From Welwitschia mirabilis (lineage: Eukaryota > Gnetophyta > Gnetopsida > Welwitschiales), in NCBI GenBank assembly GCA_051453625.1, contig JBOZIK010000001.1, positions 189,251,003 through 189,307,145 of the forward strand: a DNA stretch of 56,143 bases, in the 5' to 3' direction. Below, in pieces: positions 44,878 to 55,689 of this stretch. Below the pieces are notes generated by a model that was not told the DNA's origin, did not search any database, and saw only the letters and a program-made list of their open reading frames with translations. Both the position numbers and the translations under genes were made by a program. Position 1 is the first letter of the stretch. Every line of letters begins with the position of its first letter.

Positions 44878-45068
44878 AGAAAATAAAAATTGAAGAGCAA
44901 GAAAAATGATCAAGATTTCCCAAAATGAAAATTTTATTTCTCCAAAAGTATTTTTTATTATTATTACAATATAGAGCTTTCTTATAAAGGCAAGTATACT
45001 AATAGGATTTCACTAGGAATTTACATCCCCCTAAGTGTAGGAACATGGTGTGCATACAAATCTTAGTT
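44878..45068 (-). repeat. Left (3') LTR of the nested copia element
   Basis: Aligns with 51725-51913 through GAGCAAGA, CAAGATTTCC, TTTTATTTCT, TTATAAAGGCAAG, TCACTAGGAATTT and GGTGTGCATA. The outer start is diverged, so the left edge is approximate (44868-44880). Confidence 0.75.
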
Positions 45069-45449
45069 ATTCCCCTCTTAACATGGGGATATGCTTTCTT
45101 CTAAGGGAAAACTAGAGTACCTATGGGAAAATCTTGAAATTATAGCCTACAATAAAACCTTCTTAAATAAGTTATCATGTGAGGAAACTACTCTGTTAAA
45201 GAAGTAGTTAATTTACTACTCCACATCCCATAACAGATAAGACTTATTTTATATATTAAACATTTCCTAATGCTAGGCCAAAAAAATTATGACAAATCCC
45301 ATAATACTAAGTCATTATGGTACTAAACATTTGTAGTATTAGAATTAAGAGTAACTTCAAATAAATATTCAAAAATCAAATGGATCCCATAATGTACAAG
45401 GAAAAACTTGAGTTTAAATCAAATTATTATCAACCTAATTTTAGATTAG

Positions 45450-45960
45450 AAATACTAGAACTTCTCTCAACCAAGTGGTTTAATAATCATATTTGTAATT
45501 TTTCCTATATTTGAATAGTATACTAACCTAATAAATTCATTTTATACAAGGTTCCTAATTTTGTAAGCTCCAACATGAAGCTATTTTATCTTGTCATAGT
45601 ACACTAGATCATTTTCTATGAAAATTACTGACTAGTTATCAATGAAGATCTCTGTTGCCTTGATTTATTTTATGTTCACTGCTTCTAATAATTTTCTAAT
45701 CCATTTAATTTTTCTAATGATTCAAAAATAACTATATATTCTACCTCGATAAAAGATCATGCTATAGTTTTCTAATTCTTTGACCACCTAGATAGAAGCA
45801 ACGTTTCTAAGAATACAGTATACCTTAATTTTAACAATGACATAATAGTTTCTCTAGCAAAATCATAATTAAAGCATGGCTTTAGAATGAATTAAGATTT
45901 TTTGTTATAAATTAGATCCAAATCTTTACCTTTCTTTAAATATCTTAGTATTTTTTTTTG
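45450..45960 (-). pseudogene. RNase H of the nested copia element
   Basis: Minus-strand text EIFIDNQSVIFIENDLVYY (the Asp-Asn strand), HVGAYKIRN, then GKITNMIIKPL near the end corresponds to copia RNase H ('CDN.SAI.L..N...H.RTKHI...YH.IR', '...D...TK.L'). The His-rich motif is degraded and stops occur. Confidence 0.65.
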
Positions 45961-45999
45961 CAGCATTCAAATGAGTGACCTCAGGTTCATGAAGATATC

Positions 46000-46900
46000 T
46001 TGATAAAACACAAACAACATATAGTATGTCTAGTCTAGTGTTAGTTACATAAATTATACTTTCAACTGTTCTTCTATATTTAAATTAATTTTTAGGTCTT
46101 AAGTCTTCATTAGTAGATATCTTTACATTTTTCCTAAATGTATTATAACTTCTTTTCCATATTTGAATCTAATGTCTAGATCACATCTCTGATGTACATT
46201 TTTGTATTAAGAATATTTCATACTTTTGTTAAATAATTTTTACACCTAGGTATAATCTAATGAATCTAAGATCAAAAAATATTAACTACCTTACTTAAGA
46301 TAATTTTTTGACATCCACATACTAATAATTAGATAATTTGAATCCAATGGAACTTAGATAATTTTCAAGATTTTTGTACTAATCTTTGTGTTATTTGTCT
46401 TTTTTTTTTCAAAACCCTTTAGTTACATCATGTATATTTCTTCTTTACGTCTCCATGAAGAAAGGAAGACTTTATGGTTAATTGATGAAACTCCCATCAT
46501 TTTAGTGCTACTAAGGTAATCACTATTTTAATGGTAGCATATTTTTCTATTTGGGTGAAGACTTCATTATAGTTAAGTACTTTCTTCTGTCATAGGCCTA
46601 CATTAATAAGCTAACATTTATATCACTCAAAGGTATTGTCTACATTATATTTATTATGAAAAATTTATTTGTTAAGTTATATTGTGCATCCTAACAAAAT
46701 CTCTATCAACTTCTAAGTACCATTTTAAATAAGACTATTATATTCTTATTTCATGACTTTTATCCAATGATCATGTTGAATGACATTTTTAAGTGAGATT
46801 GGTTCATCATCAAAATTTAAGTGGAGCTCATCATCATCATCAAGAGATGTATGCAAACCATGTCAAATTTTATTTTTACCCTTCTCATCATCATAAATGT
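46000..46900 (-). pseudogene. Reverse transcriptase of the nested copia element
   Basis: Near 46440-46590: LNYNEVFTQIEKYATIKIVI, then after stops SSFLHGDVKK (46441-46480), matching copia RT 'DYNEVFAPV.K..TIR.+LALVA' and 'DVKTAFLHGDL'. No clean YVDD block was located with confidence downstream. Confidence 0.7.
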
Positions 46901-47349
46901 CTTATAGAGTAGACTGTAACTAAGTATGTTGATGTCATCTCTAAATATTATTAACTTCTTTAGTTGAAGAATATACTAAATTACTACTAAGACTATGATT
47001 AAGTGTGTTAGAAGCATAAAATGTTTACTTGCTATACATTTCAAATTAATTGCACCAATAGAAGAAATTAAAGCATGACTAGTGGCCATATCCCCTACCT
47101 TAACCATAAGACATGGAGCATTCAACATGGTTACTAGGTTAGAAAGAGAAAAAAATATTTAAAGGATCAAGCTGAAAATCATCATTTGAAGTATTTGAAA
47201 ATATGACATCATGAAAAACAATGATCTTATGATGCTCTTGGATATATACATTATACCCTTCTGGTTAATTAAATATCTCATAAATATGTTAATGCAAGCA
47301 TGTGCTCCAAATTTATCATGATGTTCATGTGTAATATGGACACAGAACT

Positions 47350-48100
47350 TGTAATTAAAAACATGAAAATGGTTTAACTTTGGCTTGAACCCATATCACT
47401 TTTCACCTAGAGATGTTCCTATTTTAGTATATCAACCAATATGATTATTAAGAGGTATTATAGTGTTTACTACTTTACTGTAAAGACAGGTCTTCCAATC
47501 ACTAAAATATATCATAAAACACACTATATTCATGATAGTGTAATCTACTCATTTGGCACTACCATTTTATTAGGACGTGTTAAGGCATATCTCCAAATGT
47601 CAAATCCCTTTAAAAGTGAGAAAGTTCTTAAACTTAATAGATGTTTTCTTACCTTCATTATCTAAATGAAAACTTTTAATCTAATAATTGTATTTCTTTT
47701 CTAAATTAGTTTTGAACTTCTTGAAAATATCTAAAGTCTAGCAGTTGGATTTGATGAAGTACATCTAAGTCATTCTAGAATAGTCATCAATAAAAAAGAT
47801 ACAATAATGAAATCTATGAAGAGTGAAAATTAGCAAAGATTCACATAGACTAGTTTGAATAAGTAGAAGCTTTTAATTAGCATGCCATTCAGTGGGTGCA
47901 AATCACTATCTACTTACTTTGATCTTAATATGTACTTCACACTATAGAAAGTTTTATAGAATAAATGGAAGAAGCCCATGGCTACTCTCATACATTACAT
48001 TTATCAAATGAGAAGTGATGTCTTAGTTGAGCATGCTATAGTAGTAAGGGAAAGATCTTTTCTTGAGAGACTATGTAAGTGATCTCTCACATTTTGACAC
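47350..48100 (-). pseudogene. Integrase of the nested copia element
   Basis: FIDDYSRMT-stop-MYFIKS at about 47756-47800 carries the first-domain motif; SFHLDNEGKKTSIKF (47640-47690) retains the second Asp; the third acidic site, in QNG followed by SAK, reads Lys where Glu is usual. VVNTIIPLNNHI follows. Several in-frame stops. Confidence 0.7.
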
Positions 48101-48389
48101 AACCATAAAGATGAATGATCTTTTCATCCATGTAACCTTTCATAACCAATTATTGATTATCATCATGAATATCCATTAAATGCTTCATCATAAAAATAGA
48201 GTAATCTTCTCATACTATAGTGGAAAGAAATAGAAGATGTGACTTCAAAAATGAAATACACAGAACTTATAAAATACTTTATAGAAAGAGTGATGTTAAA
48301 TTAAGGGTAACCAAATCATAGCCTTCAAAGGAATTAAAGTTCTATTTGCCAAATAAATATGATTTGATGCTTTGACAAACTTATCAAAT

Positions 48390-48830
48390 TAATTGCATTG
48401 ATAAGTCATGTGACAAGTTACACCTATGTCAAGAAATCACATGTCATGATGCAGTATGTACTCACACATACCAATAAACTAAGACTACATTTGATTCAAA
48501 ATTTTTAATATCATTAAAGAAATCAAACTCTTTACTAACTGCATTTACCTTAGGTATAGATTTTATTTTTCCCAAGAAATCCTACATAAGTTAGTAGCAT
48601 GACATTGTCTGTTGTATCATGAGAACTAATATTTTTCCTTCTTAAAAGTGATAGCATTCTAAACTTTGTTCTTATTTTGTCAAGCCTCATCAGGTTTCTT
48701 ATTTGGTTATCTCTGTATAGCCTTACTCTTATCATGATGTGATTCCTTTTATAGATGTAATTTATTAATAGACTATTTATTTTAACAAAAAGGGGGACAA
48801 GAATGAAAAAATTTGCATGTAGCATTAGAG
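48390..48830 (-). pseudogene. Protease and zinc-knuckle region of the nested copia element
   Basis: DIGVTCHMT near 48400-48445 corresponds to the DSGASCHMT active site with Asp kept. CKFFHSCPPFC near 48780-48830 may be the degraded zinc knuckle of gag. Between them is charged text with stops. Confidence 0.55.
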
Positions 48831-51711
48831 GAAAAAGATTTCATGAAGTTAAACTAAGATTCAATTAAAATGAGATCTTTATTAAGCATATTAAAAATCA
48901 TATTATTTAGTTACTTACTACTATTTAGTAATATAATATAACTAAACAAGGAGAAGTCTTCTAAATAATTGTGGATCAAGTTAATATAATAAATGCAAAC
49001 TTGTTTTTGTAAATCAATTTCTACTACTTTTTCCTTGATTTCTTACATCTGTGTAATCAATTTTCTCATCTTTTCTTTCTCATAGTGCAAATTTTACATG
49101 TAATCTATAAGGTTAAGAGGCACTACATAATTTTTGGAGTAGAATGTATGCCTCAAAATATAGAAGTTGGTATACCTTATTTTTGTATAATTAACTAAAT
49201 TTTATGTTGATAAGTAATAGATTTATACATAATATCTATTAGGTTTTTGTCAATAACTTGTCAAGTAGCTTCTTCAGCAGAATCTTAAAGAGGTATATCA
49301 TAATGTATCAAGAAATCCTTCTCATAATTATAAATTTACATAGTTGACATAAAATCCTAATGTAAAACCTCCCATAGTTAATCATCCTAAAGAGTAACTC
49401 TAATTTTGATCATGATCTAGTGGTAAGAATGAGTGTAAAGAATTCTAAAAATAACTGAAACTTACCCTTTAAAGATGATCTCATGGTTGGAAAAAATATG
49501 AATACTAAAAGAGAGAGTTAATAAGATATGAGGTAAACTCAATAATCAGAGGGGTCTTACTCACATTCATAATTCAAAGTAATCTATCCATCACACAAAG
49601 AAATCTTGTCAAACCCTAAAACAATATATGAAAGCTAGGACCAAGACATCGTATAGTTATAAGAAAAGGGATCTTACTCTCATCCATAGTTGTAAGTAAT
49701 CTATCCTAATCAAAAAATATCATGATGAAGAGGTATAATCATAGCAAAAGGGAATCAAGCCCAAAATTTGAGTAAGCTATCTAAACCACAAAGTATGACA
49801 TCCAAGTAAATCCCACAATCAATGAAAACCTATGCACATGAAAAAGAAAACAAAAATACTTTGTTTAAAAGTTCTTGATGTGAGTGAGGTAGATTTTGAT
49901 GTAGCAACCCTAAATTAATTATTAGATAATAAAAATACTAATATTAGTTAATTTTAAAATCTTCTTCTAAATCTGTGTAGTAATCACTTCCTCTTCAAGG
50001 GTGGTATCATTGTCTCTAAAGAGAGTAAAAAGATGAAATCTAAATCATGTTGGTGGGGCTTCCAAGTTATCAATTAGTTTTGGTTACTTTAGCTATATAC
50101 TCTTCTTAAGGGGACTATCATATAATGTCGATAGCCTACTCATACATTAATAAATGTTAAATTTTAGTAAACCTATGTCCCTTGGTGATGAAATCCAATT
50201 AGACTCAACCATTGTTCCTCGAACCTTCACCCAATATACTCTTGATTACTAAGACATATGTGGGAATCTAAACCTCTAAGCACTTAGGACATTTTTACTT
50301 AAAAGAGATGTAGCTCTCTATAATAGTTATGTATTTCAAACTGCACAATAAGCTTTAGAAGTTACTGTAAAGCCCAACATAATATTTGTCTATGTAAGTC
50401 TCCCTGTATCCACCATGAACTAAAACTTATTGATAGTTAAAATTGTTAAGTGTTTAATGGGTGAAATGTAATTTTCTTTTTTATTACTTAATATAAGCAA
50501 GATTAAATAAAATTATTTAATGCAAGAGGAAAACAAAAGACTAATAGATAGCCAAAGGAATTGATTATGGTATAGTTAAGATAAGTAGAGCTTGCTTATC
50601 ATTTAACTTACCTTAATCTCTCTAAATTACAAAAAATAGTCTAAGAGAAAGAAAAAACTAAAGTCAAATAATCTTACTTCACATGAAAACTTAACTTAAT
50701 GAGAGAGATTTAACTAATAATATTAAAAAAAAAGCTAAAAATCTTATAAAACTTAAAATGAATGCAAAAAAAGATTAAAAAGTAAAGAAAATAGCTCAGA
50801 AGAATTAAATCAAAGGATCTTTCTTAACGTTTCAACTTGATTTAATCATAAAAAGTGAGTTTTTTATTTACAAGTTTGAAAAATACCCAAAAAAAATTCA
50901 AAAAAGAACTCAAAATGATAAAAAAAAAATAAAGAAATACATAGAACTTTGCATGTGCATAAAATAGAGTTAAATGTTAGAAAATTTCTAGCTAAAGTGC
51001 ATATGCACAAAACTAAGTAATGGTTCAGCAATTACTTATAAGGAAATTGGATGTGTGTTAGAATAGAAAAGAGGCTAGCAAAAAGAGGGCAATTTCACAT
51101 ATGCACCTAATACAATTGCAAGCACATATTGGACATGTACACTTAATACAATCACCAGCACAAATTTGAGATAAAAATTATGTGAGAGTATAGAATTTAA
51201 CCTATGACCTATAAGTTCATAGTTAAATACCTTTACCACAAAAGTTTTACTTGTTAAAAAAATATTTTATCTTTTTATTGAAAAAAATAAATATTTAAAA
51301 AAACCTTTAAACAAGTTTATTTTCTTAAAAAATGTTAAAAAAATCACCTAAAATTTTTTTATCTTATTAAGGAAAAAACTTATGTGCCCATTAAAAAGTT
51401 ATATATCCCCTTCAAAAAAGCTAGATTTTCTTAAAAAAGAAACCTTAAAAAATTTATATTCCCTTAAGAAAGGAAAAATCCTAAAAAATAGCCCTCATGA
51501 AAAATATGCCTCCTTAAAGGGGAAAAAAGTATTTTCTTAAAAAAATAATTTCAAATAATAATGGAAGAAAATAAGAGAAGAAAAAAATAAGGCTAGGACA
51601 GAGAAAGAAAGGGTTAAAAGAAAATCCCAAGAAGCCCTTAAAGAGGACTTAGAACAAAAAACTCTAAAGAGATCACAAAAAGCTTCAAACTCCACAAGAT
51701 CTCATATAAAT
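48831..51711. other. Gag region and possible extra DNA of the nested copia element
   Basis: No gag motif could be placed securely. 50820-51700 is A-rich on the plus strand. A diverged ~38-bp tandem pair (CACCTAATACAAT / CACTTAATACAAT) lies at 51098-51168. A tRNA-like segment lies at 51190-51250. Confidence 0.45.
51185..51255 (-). mobile_element. Possible tRNA-derived (SINE-like) segment
   Basis: Minus strand: TGTGGTAAAGGTATTTAAC (A-box-like) and, about 35 bases on, AGGTTAAATTC (B-box-like, compare GGTTCGATTC). The spacing suits a tRNA-related promoter, but the B box has lost the CG. Confidence 0.3.
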
Positions 51712-51722
51712 CTTTGATACCA
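51712..51722 (-). other. Primer-binding site of the nested copia element
   Basis: Plus CTTTGATACCA; minus TGGTATCAAAG, matching the initiator-Met PBS apart from one G-to-A and the last base. Two bases from the LTR. Confidence 0.85.
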
Positions 51723-51724
51723 AG

Positions 51725-51913
51725 TGTTATAAAATGGGAGAGTAAAGAAAATAAGCAAGATTTCCAAAATGATAATTTTATTTCTTCAAAAATATTCTTC
51801 TTTCTTATTACAATGAGGATATTTCTTATAAAGGCAAGCATATCATTAGGGTATCACTAGGAATTTCACATTTCCCTAGGCATAGGTCTATGGTGTGCAT
51901 ATTAACCTTAGCA
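51725..51913 (-). repeat. Right (5') LTR of the nested copia element
   Basis: 189 bp, plus-strand TGTTATAAAATGGG to CTTAGCA. A TTATAAAG motif lies at about 51818-51826; on the sense strand CTTTATAA could serve as TATA box. Confidence 0.8.
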
Positions 51914-52270
51914 GTGATAAGATAAAACATTAATATTGTCTCTCAAATCTAATAAGGCTTGCTTAATGTATTTGTCTCTAATTCTAATTATAATAGTTAG
52001 ACATCTTAGATCTTTACATTTTAAAGGGATTTGGTTTAAAATGAGGGTACTAGTTTGTAGTGATAAAAAGGCTTTTTTTTTTTGCATTTATTCTCCTCTT
52101 AACTATGCATAACTTCTTAAAAAATTGGGTAAATGAAGGAACTTACTTCATAGCTTTTAAAAGATGAATCTTGATATTGATTTCCTTGAAACATCTTAAG
52201 AGCTTCTTATTATTTCTTTTCTAGTTGTATTTTCTAAATTATTGTGGAAATGGCAAGGGTTATGTTTAGG
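51914..52270 (-). pseudogene. Athila-like protease, N-terminal half and linker
   Basis: In sense it ends at the copia insertion with IKQALLDLRDNINVLSYH, the active-site block 'ALLDLGASVNLLPYS' in decayed form (Asp kept, Gly to Arg). Upstream are KKSLFITTN, LCIVKRRINAKK and PFPQ. The continuation is at 44867, directly on the other side of the copia element. Confidence 0.85.
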
Positions 52271-52899
52271 ATATTAATTTTATTTTTCATTCTTTCTAAA
52301 CTTTTGTATCCTCCCTAGGCTTACTATGTATTTCATCCTCATGTATTATATTTTTCTCTAAGTTTCATTGATTTCTTTTTTACTCTTTAAATGTATGGCT
52401 TTGGTTTCTATAAATGTGTGTATAATCTACCCCATCAACCACCTTACAACTACTAGGATTAGATTTAGGAGATGTAGGAATCTTACCCTTCTTATGTTTT
52501 TTAAGTAAACAGAGAATGGTGGTGATAGTATAACTCAATTATTAAATACTTTTCTCAAGTTTTTGTAGTGTGGAAGAGGTTTATTGATTAAAATATTATT
52601 GATTTATGTTTGTGCTTCTATGAATCTCTTGAAAGTAATCTTATAAAGATTGTGATAAAGCATGGTGATTACTAGAAGGTGAAGGATGATGATTATAAGA
52701 GGAGAGGTATTTATTTCTAGATTAACTAACTAAGACTTTCATGAGAAATTAACATGGTTTCTTTATCCAGGATTGCAAGTGATAGAGTAAGGATTATTTG
52801 CACTTGGAATTTATCATTATTATCCTATAGCATTTCTTTTTATTTCACTACGTCTTAAAACTAATACATGTATTTATGAGCATTCTCATATTTCATGAG
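52271..52899 (-). other. Gag-protease linker, Athila-like element
   Basis: Low-complexity, frame-broken DNA between protease linker and gag; no separate feature seen. Confidence 0.4.
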
Positions 52900-53830
52900 T
52901 ATCTACATGATAAATGAAATAACTGGTTTGAGTCATAATGGGCTTAGAAGAGGTTCTAAGTGATTTAATCCTTTCAGAAAATTTACCTAACCTAGTGTTA
53001 ACCTTAGTATTGTTAGAAATACTAAAGATGCTAGTTTTCTTAATAACATCATATGATCTAGAAGACTCATTTGGCTTATTTCAATTTTTGAATTCTTAAC
53101 ATTGGTTTTGAAAAAGTTCTAAGATTTATTAATCTCCATGTCTATGAAACTTTCTTTACATATTATCTTAATGAGTTTCTTATGGTTTGAACATAGGCCT
53201 TGTAAAAAAAACTAATAACTCTGTCTGACTCAAAATCATGTTATAAACATTTGAGAAGTAAATCTTTGAATGTCTATAATGTTTGAGAAAAAAATTCCAT
53301 TTCATTATCTTTTTGTTGGAATTCTTTGATTTCTTTTCTAACAATATTTATTTTGTAATTATGAAAGAATTTCTTGATGAATTCTTATTTAAGATTAGCT
53401 CAAGGAGTAATACAAATAGATTTAAGTATGTATAAATAGGATTTGATTTTTTTTCCTAAGAAAAAATGGATAGGAGCAATTTAAAAGCATCTGCAATGAT
53501 TGAATTATGAGAACTAATAAAAATGACACATTAAAATTCTCTAAGATGTAAATAAGAATCTTCATACTCTAAACCATGAAAACATAATAAAATTTTAATA
53601 ACAAAACAATTTAAGTCTGCTAAGTCTACTCTATAAGCATTAAAAAGCTAAACTATGCAAGATGACATTCCTAAGCATTAAGGTTAAAGACAATCTTGTA
53701 ATATTTTCCTAGCTGATTAAGCGTTAGAATTATTTTGGAAAAGGGTAAATTAGAAATGAGATTGATTATTTTGATTCATGTTGTTCTTTAATTGAATTGA
53801 GCATGTGAACAACTTCTAAAGGAAGGTATA
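52900..53830 (-). pseudogene. Athila-like gag
   Basis: Near 53180-53420 the minus strand reads EFIKKFFHNYKINIVRKEIK, EFQQKDNEMEFFSQTL, then FKDLLLKCL and ISFFYKAYVQTIRN, matching the retrotransposon gag core '..F..KFF...K....R..I..F.Q...E.....W..FK.LL..CPHH'. Trp and other residues are replaced by stops. Confidence 0.7.
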
Positions 53831-54179
53831 CCCTTATGATGCATGTTAGGATTCATCTCAATGTTGAAGTGGGTTTTTTGTAATCTTTTATCTAATCTAT
53901 GTTATTATTTATTATAAATTCTCTATAGTTTATGAGTTACTAAGGTTAAGAAATGTTTGATAGGGTTTGAAATGGAATTTTGTAAATTTTAAAGAGTTAA
54001 TTCTAAAGATAGATGGTAGCACCAAGGATGGAAGATGATATTGCTAGTTACATGAAAGAGAAAAGGGTGAGGAAATCTTAGGGTATGTGACTTGATTACA
54101 TCATAAAGATGAGATGGTTTGTGAAAATATAAAATGATAGAGTATAGGATATGTAAAACCAAAAAGTAAAAACCTTAGT
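53831..54179. other. Expected leader/PBS region of the Athila-like element
   Basis: By position the leader and 5' LTR should begin here. GGTAGCACCAAGG near 54015-54030 vaguely recalls a TTGG(C/T)GC-type PBS on the minus strand but has too many differences to call. Confidence 0.3.
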
Positions 54180-54420
54180 GAAGTAGACAACAGAAGAGTT
54201 CATTCATAGCACGTGCTGAGAACCAGATTTCTACAAAAGTAAACAACCAAAATTAAAATAACATCAAAGGTATAGAGAGCATAATAGTGATTATTAAAAT
54301 TCCTGATGCCCTTAAAATAGTACATATGCCACTTATTTATAGAAAATAAGTCTTTTCAACAAAAATACCTCAATAATATGGGACTAAAGGAAAGAAAAAA
54401 CAAGAAAATAATAATATATG
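54180..54420 (-). repeat. Candidate 3' LTR of the rightmost gypsy element
   Basis: Follows the integrase C-terminus in sense. A TATA box (TATAAATAAG on the minus strand, about 54334-54343) is followed by sequence with CTGGTTCTCAGCACGTGC, which looks like an R/U5 segment. Edges not determined. Confidence 0.4.
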
Positions 54421-54800
54421 CTAAATAGAAAAAATAAAACTATAGGAATAACACCATTCTGCATTATATTTTTCCACATCATTCTTCCCCACTTGAAAAG
54501 GACTCATCCACGAGTTCTCAATAGGTTGTAGTGGCTCATCAGAAGAGTAATATTCAACTAGATCAGTAATGTTGAATTTGTGCAAGATGGCTAGATCATC
54601 AAGCAGATCGATTACATGGGCATTGTCATTGATCTTCTTTAAAATTTGATAAGGGCCCACCTTCTTTTTCTTTAGCTTATTGTAAGTGTCCATGGGCAGT
54701 ATTTCCTTCATTAAGTGCACCATCATGAGGTTACCTTTATCAAATATCTTTAGTTGACTATGTTGGTCTTTATCCTTCTTGAACTTGGCACTGGAAGCTT
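54421..54800 (-). pseudogene. Integrase C-terminal domain, rightmost gypsy element
   Basis: An open 101-codon stretch: MMVHLMKEILPMDTYNKLKK, KKVGPYQILKKINDNAHVID, FNITDLVEYYSSDEPL. This is the usual DNA-binding C-terminal domain of plant gypsy integrases ('VMVHLRKERFP.GTYNKLK..K.GP..+LKK+NDNAY...LP....ISP.FNV.DL'). No chromodomain is evident after it. The first Met is internal. Confidence 0.85.
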
Positions 54801-54879
54801 TGAGCTTCTACTTGACTTCAACTTGGATATTCTCAGTCTTTTTCGCTAGGTGTTCTACTATGATGTTGTAGCTCGGTAT

Positions 54880-55340
54880 CTTAGGTAGAGGAATCAAATC
54901 TAGAATATTCATTGAGGGGCTTTGGTACATGATAACGAATGGTGTTTTTCCCATTGATCTGTTTAGCATGTTATTGTATGAAAATTTGACTAAAGCTAGA
55001 AATAGGTCCCATTATTTTGGTCAATTACTATAAAGGCAATGGATGATTTTTCTCATGATCTTGTTGATCACCTCAGTTTGACCATCTATTTGAGGATGAA
55101 ATAAATTGTTTTACTGTAGATCCTCCATAAAGTATGCTAGGAGTGGAACAAGATTTTAGTATTCCTATTAGAAGTAATTATTTTGGGCACACCATGTAAA
55201 TGAATAATATCCTAGAAGAATAGGCTAGTGATGTGAGAGGCATTAGAAGTCTTCTTATAAGGAATGAATTATGTCATTTTGGAGAATTTGTCGACTACCA
55301 CAAACATAGAATCACAAGCCCTCTACATGCACAGTAACAT
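54880..55340 (-). pseudogene. Integrase catalytic core, rightmost gypsy element
   Basis: CDSMFVVVDKFSKMT, a stop, FIPYKKTSNASHITSLFF, a stop, then HLHGVPKIITSNRNTKILF. The motif normally SDRD reads SNRN, so the second catalytic Asp is Asn. The first Asp (VVD) is kept. The later 'HPQTDGQTEV' block is frame-broken near 55050-55100. Confidence 0.8.
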
Positions 55341-55379
55341 AAGGACAAAGTCCATGGGTATGTCTTTACATGAGGCAGT

Positions 55380-55600
55380 GAGGATGAAAAGGGGAGTATA
55401 TAAACCAATGTTTTAAACTGAACTTTGTTGCTTTAACAGACATAGCACTTCTACATGTATTTGTTCACGTCCCTTTTGAGTTGTGGCCAATGATACTATT
55501 CTTTCATCAAGGTAATGGTCCTTTCATAACCTAGATGCCTTCCAAGTCCTCTCTCATGTAATTCACTGATTAGGTACTCTTAAAGTAAGCCTCGAGGAAT
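55380..55600 (-). pseudogene. Integrase zinc-binding region, rightmost gypsy element
   Basis: YLDERIVSLATTQKGREQIH, then EVLCLLKQQSSV and NIGLYTPL, matching '..ERYYWP...+DV...V..C..CQ..K......GLY.PLP'. At least one metal-binding Cys is retained (LCLL), the other is uncertain. Confidence 0.65.
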
Positions 55601-55689
55601 GGAAAGGTGATTCTTGAAAAATAGGAATTCATATTGAACCAAATAATGGATGATTGCTAGTTTGACTTTAGACTTTTACTAAATTTTTA

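Larger units (their letters stand above)
44878..51913 (-). mobile_element. Ty1/copia element nested in the Athila-like protease
   Basis: LTRs of about 189 bp: right copy 51725-51913, left copy about 44878-45068. The PBS (TGGTATCAAAG on the minus strand) is at 51712-51722, and a polypurine tract (AAGAGGGGA, minus) at about 45070-45080. Internal order on the minus strand is gag region, protease, integrase, RT, RNase H, all broken by stops. The internal 6.6 kb is longer than usual for such short LTRs, so an extra insertion near 49800-51700 is possible. No clear 5-bp target duplication was seen. Confidence 0.75.
42141..54030 (-). mobile_element. Athila-like Ty3/gypsy element, split and truncated by other elements
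   Basis: Minus-strand remnants in two blocks: 51914 to about 54030 (gag, linker and the first half of protease) and 42141-44867 (second half of protease, RT, RNase H, integrase). The copia element at about 44878-51913 lies between. The protease linker (LPFPQ, IKIHLLKAMK, KKLCIVKRR) and RT opening (RGIDPNF...LLDNAIIYLISDSKRIS) are typical of Athila-type polyproteins. The 5' LTR and PBS were not firmly identified. Confidence 0.8.

Noticed and set aside
44863-51918. Target-site duplication of the nested copia element (GTGAT against TAGAT or GATGA)
   Set aside because: Best alternatives match only three or four of five bases and the left LTR edge is uncertain.
54015-54035. Possible Athila PBS (minus-strand CCTTGGTGCTACC)
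   Set aside because: Too many differences from the usual TTTGGCGCCGTTGCC-type site, and no LTR edge beside it.
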